Below, in pieces: positions 45,383 through 54,475 of a DNA stretch of 64,000 nucleotides (within the stretch, counting starts at the first letter, position 1; each line of letters starts with the position of its first letter). A program made the position numbers and the translations under genes. The notes beneath the pieces were generated by a model. That model had not been told where the DNA came from. It was given only the letters and a program-made list of their open reading frames with translations, and did not search any database. This DNA comes from Flavobacterium sediminis. GTDB taxonomy: Bacteria; Bacteroidota; Bacteroidia; Flavobacteriales; Flavobacteriaceae. The stretch is taken from contig NZ_CP029463.1 of the NCBI RefSeq assembly GCF_003148385.1, positions 682,001 to 746,000 of the forward strand, written 5' to 3'.

Positions 45383-46477
45383 CTATTTTAATACCTCAAT
45401 ATAATCTGTTATTACTTTTTCAACGCCGTAACGTTGCTCTATTTTCTGTTTTAAATTTGCTCCGAATTTCTTCATTTGCTCCAAAGCTTCAGCATCCGTC
45501 AGTCGGGTTAAAAGTCCGGCTATACCTTCTTCATCTAAAGGATCGAAAAGCAATCCGGTCTTTTCATTTTCTATCAATTTGGAACAATAGCCCACATTGG
45601 TTGACAGAACCGGCAATCCATAAGTACCGTATTCCAGAAGCGTAACGGGAAAACCTTCGTAAGTAGAACTTAAAACTCCTAGTGTCCCCTGCTTTAAAAT
45701 ATGTGGGATATCGTTACAACTTCCATACAAATATATGGATGATTGTAAATTTTTCTCTTTTATAAAGTCTAAAATATGCTGAGCGTAAGCATCTTCAAAA
45801 TTCTTACCGATTAAATGAACTGTCCAGCCTTCTTCATAAACTGAAGATCGGTAGAATGCTTTTAAAAACAGAAGATGATTCTTAGGATTCTTTAAATTCG
45901 CTAAAAAAACAATTCGCTTTCCTTTTTCACCTTTTAGAGAAGTTTCTTTCTTTTCATGTTCTTGATCCTGAAGTGAAAAATTCGGAAGATATAAAACGGT
46001 TTTTGCATTTAATTTCTCTACACTCCACTCTTGCAATTCTTCGTTTACCGCTATGACCAGATAAAAGAATCTTGAAAATAGTTTTAACATAAAATCCGGC
46101 TTGGCTTGCCTAACTCTATTCCCGAAATGGTCGTGCCAAATCACTTTTACCTTGGGATGGGTTAATTTCACCAATACTGCCCAAAAAAAAGAGGAACTAT
46201 GTGCATGAATAAAATCTATCTTATTTTGAACACAATAACTTCTCAGTTTTAAAAAAGCTTTAAGATCTAAATTATTCCGCTTATGCAAAAAAGTATAATG
46301 AACTGATTGCTTTAACTGTTGTTTTAATTCGCCTTCCTTTCGGGTAGCTCCTAATCCGGAAAAACTCAGCTTATCTACGAGTGCATTTGCATAATTGACA
46401 GCCATTCGTTCAGCACCGCCGGGTTCTAAACTATCAATAAGTTGGACAATCCGTATGTTTTGCTTTTGCACTTTCAA
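45383..46477 (-). CDS. Glycosyltransferase family 4 (GT-B)
   Basis: A 364-residue enzyme read from TTG 46477 (MKVQKQNIRIVQLIDSLEPGGAERMAV). The N-terminal motif LIDSLEPGGAERM is typical of GT4 enzymes; the C-terminal donor site is SSTYEGFPVTLLEYGTYGLPVLSTNVG. No ATG lies nearer the N-terminus, hence TTG. Three bp before wzy in the operon. Confidence 0.9.
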   Translation of the reverse strand: MKVQKQNIRIVQLIDSLEPGGAERMAVNYANALVDKLSFSGLGATRKEGELKQQLKQSVHYTFLHKRNNLDLKAFLKLRSYCVQNKIDFIHAHSSSFFWAVLVKLTHPKVKVIWHDHFGNRVRQAKPDFMLKLFSRFFYLVIAVNEELQEWSVEKLNAKTVLYLPNFSLQDQEHEKKETSLKGEKGKRIVFLANLKNPKNHLLFLKAFYRSSVYEEGWTVHLIGKNFEDAYAQHILDFIKEKNLQSSIYLYGSCNDIPHILKQGTLGVLSSTYEGFPVTLLEYGTYGLPVLSTNVGYCSKLIENEKTGLLFDPLDEEGIAGLLTRLTDAEALEQMKKFGANLKQKIEQRYGVEKVITDYIEVLK

Positions 46478-46548
46478 AAAATTAGTTTGTAAATATAAGG
46501 AATATTGATGGAGCTCAGAATTGAAATATTGTATTCCATATCTCGGAA

Positions 46549-47250
46549 TTATTTATACAGCACTTTCTTAATGAACTTTTTAATCTTGGTTCCGAGAGCC
46601 GTTCGACTACTAGCTTTATTAACATGAGGAAAATCTCTTTGTGGCACTTTTACATTTAGAAAAGTACAGATCTTTTCCCATTTATCATCTTCTTTCAAAT
46701 TAATTTCCAATAATTGCTTCGGTTTATCTTTAAAAAACTCTCTTACCGATGAGTTATGTTGCTTGTACACCTGTATGTATTTTTCGCTATCACTGAACAT
46801 ATCCGAATCCTCATAAATGTAATCGTGATAAGGATAGCTATTCTTACCGAAATGACCTTGCATACTCTTTATCCATTTCTCTTCATCTCTAATCGTCAGG
46901 ATAAATTTAGCCTCCGGAAAACGATAGTATAGTTCTTTATACAATAAGAACCAAGGCGTATCCTGAAAAGCATCGTATTTATCAAATAAAGGCTGTGCCT
47001 GTTCCATTAAATATTCCGGAAAAGCTTTATCAGAGTCTTTATATCCGTATCCTTCTTTTAAACTTCCGCATACTCTGAATCCCAATGTAAGCATTGCTTT
47101 TCCTAATGAAGAGGTTCCCGTTTTATGATAGCCAATAACGAAGACTTTCTCCTTCCTTTTATTGAATATTCTTCTAAAAAGGCCTGCGAAGAACTCTCCT
47201 GAAGGCTTCATACTATTTACTTCATTTCTGACAAACTCGGGGAAAATCAT
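46549..47250 (-). CDS. Sulfotransferase-family protein
   Basis: The 233-residue protein has the PAPS 5'-phosphosulfate loop VIGYHKTGTSSLGKAML at about 37-53 and the 3'-phosphate motif FILTIRDEEKWIKSM at about 115-129. The family moves sulfate from PAPS to a hydroxyl group, here probably on a sugar of the surface polysaccharide because it sits between two glycosyltransferase genes. The N-terminal basic residues carry no signal, so it acts in the cytoplasm on the lipid-linked unit. It begins 2 bp after the upstream gene. Confidence 0.85.
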   Translation of the reverse strand: MIFPEFVRNEVNSMKPSGEFFAGLFRRIFNKRKEKVFVIGYHKTGTSSLGKAMLTLGFRVCGSLKEGYGYKDSDKAFPEYLMEQAQPLFDKYDAFQDTPWFLLYKELYYRFPEAKFILTIRDEEKWIKSMQGHFGKNSYPYHDYIYEDSDMFSDSEKYIQVYKQHNSSVREFFKDKPKQLLEINLKEDDKWEKICTFLNVKVPQRDFPHVNKASSRTALGTKIKKFIKKVLYK

Positions 47251-47252
47251 AT

Positions 47253-48368
47253 CTATGCTTTTAATAAATCCGATATTTCTGTTTCAAAATACTCAAGGGT
47301 ATAGGTTCTGGACCAGTTCTCTCCGGCTTTTGACATGTTCTTGAATCCGGATTCTGAAAACATCTTTGTAAACTTTTCAACTTCTTTTTCCGGAGAATCA
47401 GAAACTAAAATGCCTCTTTCGCTACCGCCTAACATCCAGGAAACACAAGATATCGGAGTCACAACCGGGATACATCCCCAAAACATAGCTTCTGCAACAA
47501 CTTTAGGCCAGCCTTCCGATTTGGACGGCAAAATTAAAAAGTGAGATACTTGCAGTTTTTCTTTCACTACAGCTTTAGGTTGGTTTCCATGTAAAGTAAT
47601 GATCGTTTCTAATCCTTTTTCCTTTATATAATGTGTCAACTGTTCCCGTTCTGTACCTTCTCCGAACATGTCTAAGCGAACCTCAAATCCTTTCTTATAA
47701 AGTCCTTCTACAAATTGTATTGCCCACAAAGGTTGCTTTCCTTTGGATAATGTTCCTATGAACAAGAATTGCATTTCAGAAGAATAATCTCTTACTATCA
47801 CAGGAAGTTTTTCTTGTTCAGAATAAGTTGCCGTGAAAAAAGGTTTAATATTCGTAGTCTGATCCGGCCATTCTCCATAAACCAACACCTGCATATTTCG
47901 GGTTAAAAAAGTATTTCCTACGATCTTTTTCTGTAAACGATAACTCCATGGCTGTTTACTTTTCGGATCCCAATTTCCGGCATATTTGACCGTTTTCTTC
48001 TTTTTAGGGTAACAAATTTGGGCTAAAGCTGCCAATAACCCTATATTTCCCGGGCAACGCAAATGGATGTGATCGGCATTCTTCATTGCCTTAAGAATGA
48101 TAAAGAAATTAAGGATTGAAAGCCAAATCGCCTTTGGTAATTTATAAAGCGATTGAATGTCAAATTCTTTAAGTTCAATAGTTGGTTCTATCGAAAACGT
48201 TATTTCGTCTATCAATAATTTTCTGTCTTCTTTCCAGATCGGACAACAAAACCGGATTTGATCTACATGCGAAGCCCAGATCTTCATTTCTTTCTGATAG
48301 GGGCCATACATAAACCATTTTTCTTCCTTATGAATTAATGGTGCTGAAGAAATAACGAGAAGTTCCAA
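47253..48368 (-). CDS. Glycosyltransferase (GT4-like)
   Basis: A 371-residue GT-B protein read from TTG 48368 (MELLVISSAPLIHKEE). The C-terminal segment has FLILPSKSEGWPKVVAEAMFWGCIPVV, the donor-binding pattern of GT4. The N-terminal half is divergent. It is likely one transferase of the repeat unit. It is 2 bp before the sulfotransferase gene and 69 bp after the acetyltransferase gene. Confidence 0.85.
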   Translation of the reverse strand: MELLVISSAPLIHKEEKWFMYGPYQKEMKIWASHVDQIRFCCPIWKEDRKLLIDEITFSIEPTIELKEFDIQSLYKLPKAIWLSILNFFIILKAMKNADHIHLRCPGNIGLLAALAQICYPKKKKTVKYAGNWDPKSKQPWSYRLQKKIVGNTFLTRNMQVLVYGEWPDQTTNIKPFFTATYSEQEKLPVIVRDYSSEMQFLFIGTLSKGKQPLWAIQFVEGLYKKGFEVRLDMFGEGTEREQLTHYIKEKGLETIITLHGNQPKAVVKEKLQVSHFLILPSKSEGWPKVVAEAMFWGCIPVVTPISCVSWMLGGSERGILVSDSPEKEVEKFTKMFSESGFKNMSKAGENWSRTYTLEYFETEISDLLKA

Positions 48369-48437
48369 GAATTTAATTTTTAGTGCAAGTTACTAATTTT
48401 GTTCAAAATTAACATTTTAGTTTATAGAGATCTCTTT

Positions 48438-48992
48438 TTAAATATAGCCTGTTGATCCTTTATCTGAAATTTTAACAGCCGGAACACCTAACATCACTGC
48501 ATTTTCAGGCACATCAGTTGTGACTAAAGAACAGGCCCCTATTACAGCTTTATTTCCGATTGCGATCTTTCCTGCCAGAACTGCATTGGCTCCGATATAA
48601 ACCTCATCTCCAATGATAGGCACTCCTCTTTTGCTTCCCTGACCTGAAACTCCAATCGTAACGCCTTGTGAAATATTGCAATTATCTCCCATCAAAACAT
48701 TAGCATTCAAAATAATACCTCCGAAATGACCTATATAGAACGAATGCCCTATTACAGCCGAAGCTGGTATACTAATCCCGGTGGTTATTTCAATTCCTTT
48801 TTGCCATAACAACATAAAGAGTTGCAGAATTTGCTTAAGCAAAGGAACTCTCATCCGATAAACCGTATGGGCAATCCTATATTGCATAATAGCCCAAAAA
48901 CCCTGTGTCAAAAACACAATGGAGAAAAAATTCCCTCCATATTTTTTATATTTCTTATAATCGGTTGCAATTAGCCCTGCCCAACTCATCAT
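48438..48992 (-). CDS. Serine O-acetyltransferase-like hexapeptide acyltransferase
   Basis: The 184-residue protein has an N-terminal helical part and a left-handed beta-helix (TGISIPASAVIGHSFYIGHFGGIIL, NCNISQGVTIGVSG, GDEVYIGANAVLAGKIAIG). It resembles the catalytic part of CysE-type acetyltransferases. In this operon it more likely acetylates a sugar than serine. It overlaps the upstream GT4 gene by 4 bp (ATGA). Confidence 0.88.
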   Translation of the reverse strand: MMSWAGLIATDYKKYKKYGGNFFSIVFLTQGFWAIMQYRIAHTVYRMRVPLLKQILQLFMLLWQKGIEITTGISIPASAVIGHSFYIGHFGGIILNANVLMGDNCNISQGVTIGVSGQGSKRGVPIIGDEVYIGANAVLAGKIAIGNKAVIGACSLVTTDVPENAVMLGVPAVKISDKGSTGYI

Positions 48993-50134
48993 GCTTTTAT
49001 TTTTGAATAGAATGCTATATTCTCGGTTATACTATTTGGCAATGAAAATTTCTCAACAGCAACGGTTCTTGCCTGTTTTGCTATGTTCTTTGCTTTTTCT
49101 TTATTCTTAAATAACCAGATTATCTTTTCTGCTATATCTTTCGGTTCATAAGGATTACAAAGCAAACCGGTCTCATAAGGTACAATTACTTCCGGACCTG
49201 GACCCATTTCGGTAAATATAACCGATTTTTCCATAGCCATTGCTTCAGGAGCAACTAACCCCAGTGTCTCCATGTGCGACGGAAATACACAAACTTCAGC
49301 TTTTGCATACACTTCAGGTATTTGCTGATAAGCTATACTTCCATGAAAAATAACATCTTGGTCGTAAGGCGCTATCTGAGGTAATTCCTCTCTTCGGAGC
49401 ATTTCAACATAAGAACTCCCATCCGGGTAAAACCAATCCCGTCCGTAAATATTCAATACGGCCTGTGGCACTTCTTTTTTAACCAGAGGAAAAGCTTGTA
49501 TCAGTTGTCTGACTCCTTTTTTTTCACAAACCGTTCCTGCGAATGTAATTGTATTTTCTTCAACTTTACCGGGAACCGGATTAAAAACATCCGTATTTAT
49601 CGGATTAAAAATAGTGACTACGGGTTTATCATTATAACTTAGATACTGAGCCGTATGCTGTTTTACATATTCCGAAACGGCGATAAAGGCATCTGCTTTC
49701 TTAAAAGATCTTTTTTCCTGAAAGCCTTTCCATTTGTTAATTTTTCTTTTTTCTGCTTCCGCAAAAAAATGATGACCGCCATGCAATCGTATCACATATT
49801 TGATGCCTTTTATTTTTTGCATGAAAGCTAAGCCCAGTTCGGCTGTTTCCACTATATCTATAGGGTTTTCTTTATGGATCTTTTTTATGGTTTTATTAAT
49901 TGCCATTGCATTAAAGAACCAGGAAATACCTTTTATTTTACTCTTCTTTATCCTGTATATTGCTATCCCTTGTTGTGTCTCTTCTTCATCTTTATCGCTA
50001 TAATTCATCCCGACTACAGAGACGTTGTACTTTTCTTTGACCAAAGCTTCTGCCATGGTTTTTACAAAGCTACCTACTCCTCCGTGAGGAAAGCCTTCTT
50101 TAGGGTATTCATTCGTGATAAAACAAATGTGCAT
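48989..50134 (-). CDS. Glycosyltransferase family 4
   Basis: A 381-residue GT-B enzyme. N-terminal FITNEYPKEGFPHGGVGSFVKTMAEAL is the acceptor-side GT4 signature and C-terminal VFPSHMETLGLVAPEAMAMEKSVIF the nucleotide-sugar site, with the EX7E glutamates. One bp after the exostosin-like gene. Confidence 0.92.
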   Translation of the reverse strand: MHICFITNEYPKEGFPHGGVGSFVKTMAEALVKEKYNVSVVGMNYSDKDEEETQQGIAIYRIKKSKIKGISWFFNAMAINKTIKKIHKENPIDIVETAELGLAFMQKIKGIKYVIRLHGGHHFFAEAEKRKINKWKGFQEKRSFKKADAFIAVSEYVKQHTAQYLSYNDKPVVTIFNPINTDVFNPVPGKVEENTITFAGTVCEKKGVRQLIQAFPLVKKEVPQAVLNIYGRDWFYPDGSSYVEMLRREELPQIAPYDQDVIFHGSIAYQQIPEVYAKAEVCVFPSHMETLGLVAPEAMAMEKSVIFTEMGPGPEVIVPYETGLLCNPYEPKDIAEKIIWLFKNKEKAKNIAKQARTVAVEKFSLPNSITENIAFYSKIKA

Positions 50135-50135
50135 T

Positions 50136-51173
50136 TTATACCTGTTTTTTCAGCTCTTGCTGAAAGTTACTAAAATATCCTTCCTTAGTGAAATACTGTT
50201 CCCAGATTGCCCTGTTCTCTGACTGAATTTGCTGAAATCTGTCGCCTTCTAATTGTTTATGGAAATTTGCGATTTTTTCTTCAATACTTTCAAATGCTCC
50301 CGCATCAACTATAACAGCCTGTTTATTCCAATCGATTGACTCACTATAAGGCAACTGACAATCTGTATCTACAAAAACAGGTATTCTTCCCATAGCCAGT
50401 GTTTCATAAAAACGAACAGAGAAATTCCCCGCTCCCCGTAAACAGAAGGTATAAGGGTTCTGCTGTATATTGCGGAAGAACTCTAAAGACGTTCTTTTAC
50501 GGTCTTCTTCAGTTTGAATTCCGGCTCTGTATTTTTCCCTGAAAATAAAATCTGTTTTAAGCTTACTTTTTGATTTTAATTCCATTAGATAATGGAACCT
50601 TTTAATACTGGACGGATAAAACAATTGAAAATCTGTAGCTTCTTTACCTAATAGTCTTTTTATATTTCCTTTTAAAAACACTATACCTTCTTTTGTCCAT
50701 TTTCGAATTCCTTTTGCCGAATGTCCTACAAATCCGATCGACGGTTTTTCTTCATAAGGCAAAAGTCTGAACTCTAATTGGAATTTTTCCAACGGATCTT
50801 CAATAAAAGGAGGCATGATAAATGTGTTTTCAGGCAGTTTACTTTTAAAACCTCCTAGCCTTATGGTGATGACATCCGCATCATGAATGGTTTTACCAAT
50901 ATCTCCGGCAGTAAAAACAAGTAATTTTTTATGTTCCTTTTTCGCTAATGCTAGAAAATCTTCATAGTACTTTTGCTGTCCGTTTTGTAATAAATATTCA
51001 ACGGAAAGCGGCAAAGCCAAAAAATCAGCATCCTGAACCTTAGTTACAATTTCATAATACTCTAAGAGCTTTTTATTCTCTTTGACCAAATATTCGACCA
51101 ATGGAAATACATACCCCCATTTAGGCGCTTCCTTTACTTTCAGAACATCAGTATAAAGTTTGATCTTTTCCAT
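50136..51173 (-). CDS. Exostosin-like (GT47) glycosyltransferase
   Basis: The 345-residue protein matches the exostosin pattern: SIGFVGHSAKGIRKWTKEG, YTFCLRGAGNFSVRFYETLAMGRIPVFVD near residue 245, and a start without a signal peptide. Exostosin relatives in bacteria are found in polysaccharide loci and use various donors. The exact sugar is unknown. Directly abuts the upstream gene with no gap. Confidence 0.83.
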   Translation of the reverse strand: MEKIKLYTDVLKVKEAPKWGYVFPLVEYLVKENKKLLEYYEIVTKVQDADFLALPLSVEYLLQNGQQKYYEDFLALAKKEHKKLLVFTAGDIGKTIHDADVITIRLGGFKSKLPENTFIMPPFIEDPLEKFQLEFRLLPYEEKPSIGFVGHSAKGIRKWTKEGIVFLKGNIKRLLGKEATDFQLFYPSSIKRFHYLMELKSKSKLKTDFIFREKYRAGIQTEEDRKRTSLEFFRNIQQNPYTFCLRGAGNFSVRFYETLAMGRIPVFVDTDCQLPYSESIDWNKQAVIVDAGAFESIEEKIANFHKQLEGDRFQQIQSENRAIWEQYFTKEGYFSNFQQELKKQV

Positions 51174-52559
51174 TTATTTTGTCAATAATTCGGCTATGTG
51201 AACGGAAGCTTTATCTAACGGATGTTTAACGATCTTTTGCAACCACTTCTTTCTATCTTTTGCTATTGCTTCCGGATGTTGCAAAGCATGTGCCACTTTG
51301 TTCTTTATTTCTTCTTTGGTATTGAACCATTCAACCGGTTCTAAACCGTTCATGCTTCTGAAATGCTGGTAATTATAAACCATCTGAACAGACCATTTCC
51401 CATCCGATACTTTATCATAATTGATATAAAAACAAGGCTTATTGAACATGGCAAAATCGTGTGCCATAGTAGACCCTAAATTTACAACGAATTCACAATG
51501 AAAAGCTAAATTGACCTGCATATCCACATCTTCGCGTTTAGCATAAAATGCGCCCCAATTTTCATCTTTATTCGGTACATTCCACAGCGGGTCGATCGGA
51601 ATGATTGTACCTTTATATTTTTCTAAAATGCTATCGTATCTTGCAGAAAAGTCAACCGGACAGCGTCTGAAAATAATTTGCGGTCGCAAGGATTCTTCTA
51701 TTTGAGAAACGGCTTGTGCCAAATCTTCTAAATATTGCGGATCGTACGGTGATGTTTTCACATCGTCTCCGCTGTAACAAATCCATTTTTTCTGAGCATC
51801 TAACCCGTGTTGTGAAGCAAATGTTTCCCTTGAAATGATCTTATTCTTTTGCAGGTAAAATTCAAACTGCGGTGTTCCTGCTACAATTACATTTTTGGCT
51901 TCTATTTCAGGATAATAGGTATGCATCTCCTCTTTCATATAATCTGACCAAACTACATAGGTATCTGCCAGAACAGCCAAGCGCCCTTTGGGCAAATTAT
52001 CCCACGAATAAATAACGGCTGTAACCGGAATATTCAGTTGCTTTGCGGCAATACAGATTGGCATTAATGCAGCTACTCTTTGATGGGTTATAAAGATTGA
52101 GGTGGGTTGAATCTCTTGTAGTTGCTTTTTGTAAAAGGCGATCGTTTTGACCGGCCAGTTGTTACGAGCTGTTTTTTCCAGAAAGAGAATATTTTCGTAA
52201 TTCTTAAAAGTTCTTTTTCCTAAAAACTGAGCTACTTTTGTCAGTGCTTTCAGTGCTTTCCCCTTAGGCGAATAATTCCAGTTTTTTAAAATAGTCGGGT
52301 TACTAACTTTATCAGCATTATTACACAAACGTGCATAGGTAGCTGATTCACGCGCTATTCTGGTTACTATTCCTTCCTTCGGTAAATTGAGCGGAAAATA
52401 TTCAAATTCATTTTCGATCTGATAAAATGCCTTTTCGGGCAAGGGACTTAATAAGGCTATTTTATTTCCTTTGAGTTCATCAAGTAAGTTAGAATACAAA
52501 TAATTACGAATTCCTACACCATCCGGTACAACAAATAAAATTTTAGTTGTTTTATCCAT
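51174..52559 (-). CDS. Unassigned GT-B-like glycosyl- or glycerophosphotransferase
   Basis: The 461-residue protein has two Rossmann-like halves. The first half begins KILFVVPDGVGIRNYLY; the linker is VIVAGTPQFEFY; the second half contains FRRCPVDFSARY and CEFVVNLGSTMAHDFAMFNKP. This looks like the sugar-epimerase/CDP-glycerophosphotransferase class rather than standard GT4. I cannot name its donor. It lies directly after neuA (53-bp gap), so it could be the CMP-sialic-acid transferase of the operon, but this is inference. Confidence 0.7.
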   Translation of the reverse strand: MDKTTKILFVVPDGVGIRNYLYSNLLDELKGNKIALLSPLPEKAFYQIENEFEYFPLNLPKEGIVTRIARESATYARLCNNADKVSNPTILKNWNYSPKGKALKALTKVAQFLGKRTFKNYENILFLEKTARNNWPVKTIAFYKKQLQEIQPTSIFITHQRVAALMPICIAAKQLNIPVTAVIYSWDNLPKGRLAVLADTYVVWSDYMKEEMHTYYPEIEAKNVIVAGTPQFEFYLQKNKIISRETFASQHGLDAQKKWICYSGDDVKTSPYDPQYLEDLAQAVSQIEESLRPQIIFRRCPVDFSARYDSILEKYKGTIIPIDPLWNVPNKDENWGAFYAKREDVDMQVNLAFHCEFVVNLGSTMAHDFAMFNKPCFYINYDKVSDGKWSVQMVYNYQHFRSMNGLEPVEWFNTKEEIKNKVAHALQHPEAIAKDRKKWLQKIVKHPLDKASVHIAELLTK

Positions 52560-52612
52560 TTTTTTCTACCCTAATATTATCTTTTTTGAACTTTATTTTT
52601 CTGTTCTCAATT

Positions 52613-53314
52613 TTATTTATATTGTCTGGCAATTTCTTCTGCTTTTAACCAATCTTCCATTGTATCTATGTTCACAAAATCATCTGAAGCAGATTCTATA
52701 TAACCTATTGTTTCGCCAAACAAGGTATTGTACTTTGTTATCCATTCTGTTTTTATCAGATAGACGGAACCGTCTCTGTAATAACTTTGCGGCAATTCCT
52801 GTCGTCTCGGAATTATTGTTTTTTCTCCGGTAGCTATTTTTAATTTACCCTCTTTGGCATCTGAAACTTCAAATACCCAATGAGGATTAAATTGATGCGG
52901 CACCGGTAAAACACTGATCAAAGTATCTGCATTTGTTCTGATAAATTTATCTATAGCTTCATCAATAAAACCTTCTCTTCTAAACGGTGTTGTAGGCTGA
53001 AGGATACAAATTGCATCAAAGAATTTGCCTTGATCTTCAAAAAATCTAATAGCATGCTTTAAGACTTCTATAGTGGGCGTTTTGTCTTCCGCCAGTTCTT
53101 TTGGCCTGATAAAAGGGATAGAAGCTCCATTTGCTTTGGCTATCTCGGCTATTTCTTCAGAATCAGTCGAGACAATCGTTGTGGTCAGTTTTTCACTCTG
53201 ATTCGCACTGTCTATGGTATACCCTAACAATGGTTTATTGCCTAATGGTTTAATATTTTTCTTAGGCACTCCTTTAGATCCGCCTCTTGCCGGAATTACT
53301 GCCAATATTTTCAT
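52613..53314 (-). CDS. neuA: Acylneuraminate cytidylyltransferase (CMP-sialic acid synthetase)
   Basis: A 233-residue nucleotidyltransferase with the N-terminal CTP-binding AVIPARGGSKGVPKKNI and the KPLGNKPLLGYTID continuation, LQPTTPFR and the metal-binding DDFVNIDTMEDW near the C-terminus. It activates sialic or a related nonulosonic acid with CTP. It is 7 bp after neuC. Confidence 0.92.
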   Translation of the reverse strand: MKILAVIPARGGSKGVPKKNIKPLGNKPLLGYTIDSANQSEKLTTTIVSTDSEEIAEIAKANGASIPFIRPKELAEDKTPTIEVLKHAIRFFEDQGKFFDAICILQPTTPFRREGFIDEAIDKFIRTNADTLISVLPVPHQFNPHWVFEVSDAKEGKLKIATGEKTIIPRRQELPQSYYRDGSVYLIKTEWITKYNTLFGETIGYIESASDDFVNIDTMEDWLKAEEIARQYK

Positions 53315-53321
53315 TCTTCAA

Positions 53322-54475
53322 TCAGTAAGTTATGGTTTTATGGAATTTTAACGGAACTGTCGACAACAAATCTGCTATTTTTTCTCCTGCATTCCCGCCA
53401 CCGTATACATCTGAACTTTGTGGTCTTGCATTTTCAATTTGTTTTAAAATAGCCTGTTTGATCTCTTCTTTGTTATAATCGACATCTTTTACGTTAAATC
53501 CTCTGTCTCTTTTATTTTGTCTTGATCCGATATTAACCACCGGCACTCCCAAGTAAGCACACTCCCGGATTCCGACACTGGAATTCCCGATCAGGCACAT
53601 TGATTTATTTAATAATTTCAAGAAATCATCTCCTGTCATGTTCTTAAAGAAATGGACGTGCTCTAATTTATTAAATTCTCTGTAAGCTCTTATTCCTGTC
53701 GAAGTTCCGTCGGCACCTGCATCAACATTCGGCCAGAACCACAAAGTAGGGATTTTTAAATCGTCGATTGCTTTTAAGGTTTCTTCTATATGTCTTCTGG
53801 AATCCTGATATTCATTTGTTACCGGATGCTGCATGACTACCAGATATTTTTCTAAATCCGGTTTGGCTCCTACTCCCCATATTTTTGGTATGGATCGAAA
53901 TCTAAATTTGAAGTCTGAACATCTTTAGCCAAGTCAATTGACGGGCAACCCGTATTGTATACAAAGTCCGGTTCTTCTCCCAACTTTATCACTCTCTCTT
54001 TTGCACTTTCTGAAGCTACAAAATGGTAATCTGCCAATTTAGTGATAGCGTGTCTCACTTTTTCATCGATGTTCCCTGTTACTTCTCCTCCCTGAATATG
54101 AGCTAACGGAATATTCATGTAAGAAGCAGCTATAGCCGTTGCCATAGTCTCAAAACGATCTGCAACAGTAACCACGATATCCGGTTTCAGATTATCAAAA
54201 ACCGTTGACAATTCTAAGATTCCTATTCCGGTTGTTTTTGCAGCAGCGGTCAGGTTTTCGCCCTCCAGCACATTGAAAACTTTTGCATGAATCTCAAAAC
54301 CGTCTTTTTTAATATAGTTCACGGCTGAACCGTAGCGATCTAATAATGCAGAGGCCGCTACAATAAGTTGCAATTCCAGTTCGGGATGGTTTTTTATAGC
54401 CTGAATAGCTGTTTTAACTCTACTATAAGATGGTCTTGCGGTAACCACTACCGCTATTTTTCTTTTTCTATTCAT
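53322..54475 (-). pseudogene. neuC: UDP-N-acetylglucosamine 2-epimerase (hydrolysing), split by a one-base frameshift
   Basis: The first frame, from ATG 54475 to 53870, ends PYQKYGE-stop. The second, from about 53880 to 53322, reads VGAKPDLEKYLVVMQHPVTNEYQ. Adding one G to the GGGG run (+ strand CCCC at 53875-53878) joins them as YGGVGAKPDLEKY, giving about 384 residues, normal for NeuC. N-terminal VVTARPSYSRVKTAIQAI and later LIGNSSVGIRECAYLGVPVVNIGSRQ are family hallmarks. The enzyme makes ManNAc from UDP-GlcNAc for NeuB. It overlaps neuB by 8 bp. Confidence 0.88.
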
